From Armatimonadota bacterium (GTDB lineage: Bacteria > Armatimonadota > Armatimonadia > Armatimonadales > Armatimonadaceae), in NCBI GenBank assembly GCA_014380985.1, contig JACMIU010000649.1:1-10002 (forward strand): a stretch of 10,002 nt of DNA, in the 5' to 3' direction. The position numbers and the translations under genes are program-made. Under the pieces are notes generated by a model. The model did no database searches. It worked only from the letters and a program-made list of their open reading frames with translations, and was not told the DNA's origin. Positions 6,155-10,002 of this stretch are shown piece after piece. Position 1 is the first letter of the stretch, and each line of letters opens with the position of its first letter.

Positions 6155-6883
6155 CTACAGCGCGGCAAAGGCGGTTTCGCCGACGTGCGAGCGGAGGCGT
6201 TTCAAACCGCGCTCGTAGTGCTTGCGGGCGTTCGCTTCCTTGATGCCGAGTTCGTCGGCGATTTCCGCGTGGCTCCTATCCTCCGCCACCCGTAGCCAGA
6301 CCACTTTCGCCTCCGTGGGCGAAAGCGCGTCGCTGATGACTTGGCGCAACCGGAACGATTCAAAGTTCTGTGTTAGCGACTGTTCTGGCGTCGGGGCGGG
6401 ATCGGGAATCGCCACCGCCGCCTCGCAGTCGTCCACGGAAACGCCGGGCTTGTTCAGCCCGCGTCGGTCGAGGGCGCGGCGTTTGTCAATCAGCAGGTTC
6501 ACGGCGACGCGGCTGATATATGCACCGGTGATTTCGGCGGCTTCGTCGGTAGTGCAGAGGAGGCGCACCATCACTTCTTGCGTCAAATCGTCGGCTTCCT
6601 GAGCGGTGAGTTGACTCGTGTAGCGGTCAAGGGCGGCGGCGCACAGCGTTTTGATGCGGCGGCGCAGTTCCTCGGCGGCGCGGTTCTTCTCGCTGTTCGT
6701 TTTGCCGTGCCGGGTCGCGGCTAAGAGTTCGGCGTTCGTTTGCCGGGGCGTCGCGGTCGCCGGAGCAGATACCGTGTTGGGAACTACGCGGGAGCGCAGG
6801 GCGGTCAACCCGGCTAGAACGTTCGCGCCGGAAACACCCGTCGGCACGGGCGTTGTTTCTACTTCATTGTTCGTGTTTGTCAT
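6155..6883 (-). CDS. ECF-type RNA polymerase sigma-70 family factor
   Basis: This 242-aa protein is a group 4 (ECF-like) sigma factor that directs RNA polymerase to a specific promoter set. Region 2 spans about 60-140, with the core-binding EADDLTQEVMVRLL (96-109) and the -10 recognition helix AYISRVAVNLLIDKRR (121-136). A linker (140-170) leads to region 4, LSPTEAKVVWLRVAEDRSHAEIA (187-209) with the -35-binding helix-turn-helix ELGIKEANARKHYERGLKRLR (211-231). The first 50 residues are an unusual Thr/Pro/Ala-rich, probably disordered extension. No recognisable anti-sigma factor is encoded in the visible operon. The start is the first ATG; its Shine-Dalgarno is weak, so a later start is possible. 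It lies 55 bp after the 42-aa gene and probably shares its mRNA. Confidence 0.93.
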   Translation of the reverse strand: MTNTNNEVETTPVPTGVSGANVLAGLTALRSRVVPNTVSAPATATPRQTNAELLAATRHGKTNSEKNRAAEELRRRIKTLCAAALDRYTSQLTAQEADDLTQEVMVRLLCTTDEAAEITGAYISRVAVNLLIDKRRALDRRGLNKPGVSVDDCEAAVAIPDPAPTPEQSLTQNFESFRLRQVISDALSPTEAKVVWLRVAEDRSHAEIADELGIKEANARKHYERGLKRLRSHVGETAFAAL

Positions 6884-6938
6884 CGCTTTTGTGTTCGCTT
6901 TCCTGTGTATCGTTCACGCTTTGTCGGCGCGTATCTGC

Positions 6939-7067
6939 TTATCGTCCCCCTGCGTTGCTCGGCGGCGGCTTCGGTCCGGTCAGGTCGGCGTGTGCGGGTA
7001 CGAGTGACCCGGCGATGATTACCGTGACAGCAATCACGGCGACAAAAAAGGCGGTTACTTTTTTCAT
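6939..7067 (-). CDS. Secreted micro-protein, 42 aa
   Basis: This short gene sits between the TPR-like gene (39 bp upstream) and the sigma gene (55 bp downstream), same strand. The product begins MKKVTAFF, has a hydrophobic core (VAVIAVTVIIAGSLV, about 9-23) and a signal peptidase site at PAHA near residue 27. Cleavage would release a 15-residue mature peptide, DLTGPKPPPSNAGGR, rich in Pro and Gly. AGGAT is 11 nt before the ATG and the stop is TAA. The textbook signal-peptide architecture and operon-like placement argue that it is real. I recognise no family. It could be a signalling or sensing peptide linked to the sigma factor, or a membrane-anchored microprotein if uncleaved; both are inference. 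Confidence 0.65.
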   Translation of the reverse strand: MKKVTAFFVAVIAVTVIIAGSLVPAHADLTGPKPPPSNAGGR

Positions 7068-7106
7068 AATGTTTAATATCCTAATGGCTTAGACGCACGA
7101 AGCGTT

Positions 7107-7910
7107 CTAAAGTTCACGAAGCGGCGCATATTTGTTCGCGTATTCCGCTAAAATCGTTGGCGCATTCAGTTGGACGGCTCGCGTCTTGGCGCGGCTCCAC
7201 AACTCACGGGCGGCATCCGTTTCGCCGCGCATCCCTTTCACGTATGCCCACGGACAGAGGTATTCCAAACGTTCGCGCCCGGCTTCGGTGCGCCCGTCGC
7301 ACACGGCATAGTCGCGGTCGGCGGCGGACAGAAGCGCGGCGTCGGTCTCGCCCCCCTGCCGGAACCGGTGGACGAACAGGTATGCCCGGTTCTGATAGAC
7401 GATGCCGCTTGCCTCGGCGGAAAGCCATTCACCCGGCACGAGTTCCGCCAAAAACGACAGTATTTCCTGCGCCTTGTCCAGCGAATCCGCCGTATTGTCG
7501 GTGATATAGGCGATGACGAGAGCGACCCACGCCTTGATATAGCCCGCGTCCAGACCTACCGCTGCTTCGTAGGAAATAATCGCGGCGTTCGCGTCTTTGT
7601 TTTGATACAGCGCGACCTGTCCGGCTTCAAACGATTTCACTGCGTTCGCGTCGAGCGAATCGGCGGGCCAGACGCCGGTTCCGGTGCGCCGTGCGATTAG
7701 ATGCGCCGGGTTGGATTCAAAAAATCGGGCGGACAGCGAATGCTCGGCGGTCGGTTTGTCATCGGTGACGGTATGGCGCGGATAGGCGACGGGCGCGGAA
7801 TCGGTTACGAGTGGCATGAGTTTTCCTTCGGCAGTCACGCGGAAGCCCGTGGTGACGGGAGAATATTCCCGTACCCGAACCGTCGTGTTTGCCTTGTTCC
7901 ATTGCATCAT
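7107..7910 (-). CDS. TPR-like repeat protein, 267 aa
   Basis: The protein is cytosolic, with no signal or membrane segment. The N-terminal 80 residues (MMQWNKANTTVRVREYSP onward) form a beta-rich segment I cannot assign. From about 86 it is helical with TPR-like repeats: AVKSFEAGQVALYQNKD then AAIISYEAAVGLDAGYIKAW (90-128), SLDKAQEILSFLAELVP (143-159) and GMRGETDAARELWSRAKTRA (226-245). TPRs bind proteins, so a role in controlling the downstream sigma factor is possible but not shown. The ATG at 7908-7910 is chosen because AGGAGG lies 11 nt upstream. A longer in-frame start at 7964 has no ribosome-binding site and would place that AGGAGG inside the gene. It ends in TAG, 39 bp before the 42-aa gene. 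No convincing promoter is seen upstream. Confidence 0.75.
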   Translation of the reverse strand: MMQWNKANTTVRVREYSPVTTGFRVTAEGKLMPLVTDSAPVAYPRHTVTDDKPTAEHSLSARFFESNPAHLIARRTGTGVWPADSLDANAVKSFEAGQVALYQNKDANAAIISYEAAVGLDAGYIKAWVALVIAYITDNTADSLDKAQEILSFLAELVPGEWLSAEASGIVYQNRAYLFVHRFRQGGETDAALLSAADRDYAVCDGRTEAGRERLEYLCPWAYVKGMRGETDAARELWSRAKTRAVQLNAPTILAEYANKYAPLREL

Positions 7911-8017
7911 TGTATCCGTTTCCTCCTGCCATAACCCGCTAAAAGTCCGCGTAAGATTTGGCATTTGATATGAAACGTTTTTTTCGCGGGGCGTGTGACG
8001 GGTTCGGATAATTTTTG

Positions 8018-8046
8018 TTGACAGCGATAAACTTCCGCGTTACAAT
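8018..8046 (+). promoter_or_regulatory. Near-consensus sigma-70 promoter of the VIT/vWA gene
   Basis: Perfect TTGACA at 8018-8023, a 17-bp spacer and TACAAT at 8041-8046 (5 of 6) make the strongest promoter in the window. Transcription should start near 8053. A perfect AT-rich inverted repeat, AAACAAA-CTAC-TTTGTTT (8047-8064), overlaps that start and could be an operator. GGAG at 8077-8080 is the ribosome-binding site, 9 nt before the ATG. Confidence 0.8.
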
Positions 8047-8089
8047 AAACAAACTACTTTGTTTCACAAACCTAATGGAGAAACGACCG

Positions 8090-10002
8090 ATGAACAACGA
8101 ATCAAACCCAACCGGCAACGACAAACCCGACCCCATTACCAACCCCATCAGCGAATGGCGTGGCTTCCGGCGCGAAGGCGACCTTACCCCCACGCTCCGC
8201 GAAAACGGCTACCGAATCGCCGAAACAGAAATCGGAGCCGGCGTCCGCTTGCCGGTAAAAAAGAGCGGCGATATTTTGCTCGTGTTCACCGTCACGGTTT
8301 GCGTTCTCGCGGTTCTAATGGAATCGTTCGCGCACATTTTAGCCAACGTGTTCGCCGACCCTCTGCCGCATTTCGGCTACCTTGCGGCGTACCTGCTCGC
8401 TATCGCCGCCCCGATTTACGTGGCACGGGTGGTGAAAACCGATGCGCCCGGCGCGAATCAGCGTATCGTTGCCGTCGCTGCGAACGGTGTATCGCTCCTG
8501 ATGGCGGGCGTGATGAGCGTCGGGCTACTTCCGATTGCGCCGTTCGCAGCTGTCGGCGTCGTATTTTTCGGCTTCGGACTCCTCGGCTTGTCGCCGTATT
8601 TTCTGCTCTGGCTTTCGCTCCGGCAGTTCTTTGAACTGCGCCGACAAGCGAAAACGCCGGACGCCCTACCGCTTCCCGCGTCCGCCTTTTGGGCAACCGC
8701 CGCCACGCTCACCGCGACCACGTGGGTGCTGTTCCTCCAACCGTTCGTTTCCGGTGCTTTGATAGCGCGGGTGATTGACGTGCCGGGCGTCTCGCCCCGC
8801 ATTGAACGCCAAACCGCCGACGCCTTGAACCGAATCGGCGGCGAAAACGCCCTGCTGATTTTGTCGTACCGGACGCCCTTGCCGCTTTGGGAACGCTCCG
8901 GCGTCAATATCGCCCGCGCCTTTTCGCCGCTGGGTAGCCGTTACAACCGATGGAACGAGTGGTTCTACGGCGGTTCTTGGGTAGACACGACCACGGTGAA
9001 GCAAGCCCGCCGATTGTTCTATCTTTCGAGCGGCAAATCGTTCGGGCAGGGCGTCGTGCCGTGGAGTATCTCGAACCACCGTTCCGAGCAGTGGGTGAAC
9101 GACATTGCCGCTGAGGATGTCGGTGGAACCCGCGTCGGGCGCGACGCGCCGGGCATTTCGCTCAAGAGCAAAACCGGCTCTGCCACGGTCAACCCCGCGA
9201 CGGCGACCGGAACCGCCGACATGACACTCGTTTTTGCGAACGCTTCCATCGCGGCGAGCGAAGCCCGCGCCGAGATTCTGCTCCCGCCCGGCGCGGTCTG
9301 TCATCAAGCGTCGCTTTGGATCAACGGCACGGAACGTCCCGCCGCGTTCGGGGCATCGGCAACGGTGCGCCGCGCTTATACGGAAGTTGTCGTGGTCGAG
9401 CGGCGTGACCCGCTTTTGGTCACGATGCCCGTACCCGGCAAACTTCTGGTGCAGTGTTTCCCGGTTCCGGCGAAAGGCGAAATGAAGATTCGCCTCGGCA
9501 TGACGTTCCCACTATCGCCCGACCCATCCGACCGACGCAAGTTATCGGTCGCACTTCCGGCGTGGGGTGCGGTGAACTTCGCCGGGGCGGGAACCCTCGC
9601 GGACGCTCTACCGGTGCGCGACGCCCTGACCGGCAAGCCCCCAGTGTTGCCGCTAACGCTTGCCCCCGGCGCGTCGTGGAGTGCGAAAGCATCGGCGCGG
9701 CAACCGGTGCGCCTTCTCGTGGCAATTGATGAATCGGCGGAAATGACGGATGTGTTTAACGGCGCGGCGCAAACTGCCCTAAAGAACGCGCTGGCGAACT
9801 TGCCCGCCGGTTCCACGGTGCGATACGCTCATCCCGGCAACGTTCCGCCGCGCCAGTTCTACGCCGGACACGACAACGTGCCGACTCTGACGCGGGCGTT
9901 ACAACGCGGCGACGCCGACACGGTGCTGTACGTTCACGCCGGGTTGCCGGAAGCCGTCGCCGATGCCGCGCCGCTCGCGCTCGCCGCGAAATCGCTTCCC
10001 GC
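8090..10002 (+). CDS. Multi-pass membrane protein with VIT-like and vWA-like domains (partial, 3' end missing)
   Basis: The frame is open for 637 codons to the right edge with no stop. The first 55 residues (MNNESNPTGNDKPDP onward) are hydrophilic. About four or five hydrophobic helices follow, near 61-85, 94-112, 126-148, 153-178 and 198-225. A long extracytoplasmic or cytoplasmic region follows. Residues about 375-475 resemble a VIT domain, with AEILLPPGAV (394-403), LWINGTERPAAFG (409-421), VRRAYTEVVVVERRDPLL (426-443) and QCFPVPAKGEMKIRLGMT (455-472). From about 540 a vWA-like fold begins with LLVAIDESAEM; this is the MIDAS position, but the third residue of DxSxS is Glu551. VIT/vWA membrane proteins occur in several PEP-CTERM/exosortase-linked families, but no such link is visible here. 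The function is unknown; metal-dependent ligand binding is the family expectation. The ATG at 8090 has GGAG 9 nt upstream and a strong promoter. Confidence 0.85.
   Translation, partial: MNNESNPTGNDKPDPITNPISEWRGFRREGDLTPTLRENGYRIAETEIGAGVRLPVKKSGDILLVFTVTVCVLAVLMESFAHILANVFADPLPHFGYLAAYLLAIAAPIYVARVVKTDAPGANQRIVAVAANGVSLLMAGVMSVGLLPIAPFAAVGVVFFGFGLLGLSPYFLLWLSLRQFFELRRQAKTPDALPLPASAFWATAATLTATTWVLFLQPFVSGALIARVIDVPGVSPRIERQTADALNRIGGENALLILSYRTPLPLWERSGVNIARAFSPLGSRYNRWNEWFYGGSWVDTTTVKQARRLFYLSSGKSFGQGVVPWSISNHRSEQWVNDIAAEDVGGTRVGRDAPGISLKSKTGSATVNPATATGTADMTLVFANASIAASEARAEILLPPGAVCHQASLWINGTERPAAFGASATVRRAYTEVVVVERRDPLLVTMPVPGKLLVQCFPVPAKGEMKIRLGMTFPLSPDPSDRRKLSVALPAWGAVNFAGAGTLADALPVRDALTGKPPVLPLTLAPGASWSAKASARQPVRLLVAIDESAEMTDVFNGAAQTALKNALANLPAGSTVRYAHPGNVPPRQFYAGHDNVPTLTRALQRGDADTVLYVHAGLPEAVADAAPLALAAKSLP

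Noticed and set aside
185..7109. Genome-wide recoding of TAG as a sense codon
   Set aside because: serC, pilT, the sigma gene and others stop at TAG exactly where their families end, and readthrough of serC or the 187-aa gene would run into the next gene.
7098..7128. Direct repeat ACGAAGCG near the end of the TPR-like gene
   Set aside because: It is eight bases in a GC-rich region with one copy inside coding sequence, so it is probably chance.
7107..7964. Longer start (ATG ending at 7964) for the TPR-like gene
   Set aside because: There is no ribosome-binding site before it, whereas AGGAGG precedes the ATG at 7908-7910.
1..10002. tRNA, rRNA, CRISPR, insertion sequence or prophage
   Set aside because: I saw no cloverleaf, rRNA core, regular spaced repeats, transposase or integrase on either strand.

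Overview
The window looks like chromosomal DNA from a moderately GC-rich bacterium. It holds housekeeping genes (serC, pilT, hflX) mixed with poorly known genes, and there is no phage, transposase, rRNA, tRNA or CRISPR signature. PilT implies type IV pili and therefore a diderm-type or at least piliated cell. The combination of a VIT/vWA membrane protein, a DUF433/DUF5615 pair and a CCAAGACGCCAAGA-type intergenic repeat suggests a little-cultured environmental phylum. Armatimonadota is a guess only; the sequence alone does not settle it.

Layout. (1) Positions 1-1856, minus strand: an operon-like run of an unknown 187-aa protein, then serC (phosphoserine aminotransferase), then the start of a small ribbon-helix-helix-like protein that leaves the window. 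(2) Positions 1963-2742, plus strand: an exported, C-terminally anchored protein of unknown function. (3) Positions 2743-3974, plus strand: pilT behind a leader of about 120 nt that is dense in inverted repeats. (4) Positions 3946-4621, minus strand: a DUF433 antitoxin-like gene followed by a DUF5615 PIN-like toxin gene, whose 3' end overlaps the 3' end of pilT. (5) Positions 4749-6038, plus strand: an HflX GTPase reading frame. It lacks a standard start codon where one is expected and is interrupted by two in-frame TAG codons, yet every GTPase motif is intact and HflX homology continues past both stops. (6) Positions 6074-6142: a long inverted repeat between hflX and the convergent sigma gene. 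(7) Positions 6155-7910, minus strand: a likely operon of a TPR-like protein, a 42-aa secreted micro-protein and an ECF-type sigma factor. (8) Positions 8090 to the end, plus strand: a large multi-pass membrane protein with VIT-like and vWA-like parts. It is driven by a near-consensus sigma-70 promoter and runs off the right edge.

Functional links. SerC is in serine and pyridoxal phosphate synthesis. PilT powers pilus retraction. DUF433/DUF5615 is a probable toxin-antitoxin module. The sigma operon and the VIT/vWA gene diverge from a shared 179-bp intergenic region (7911-8089) and could be co-regulated, but no sequence motif proves this. The points most worth a second look are the state of hflX, the structured pilT leader, and the secreted micro-protein encoded just before the sigma factor.
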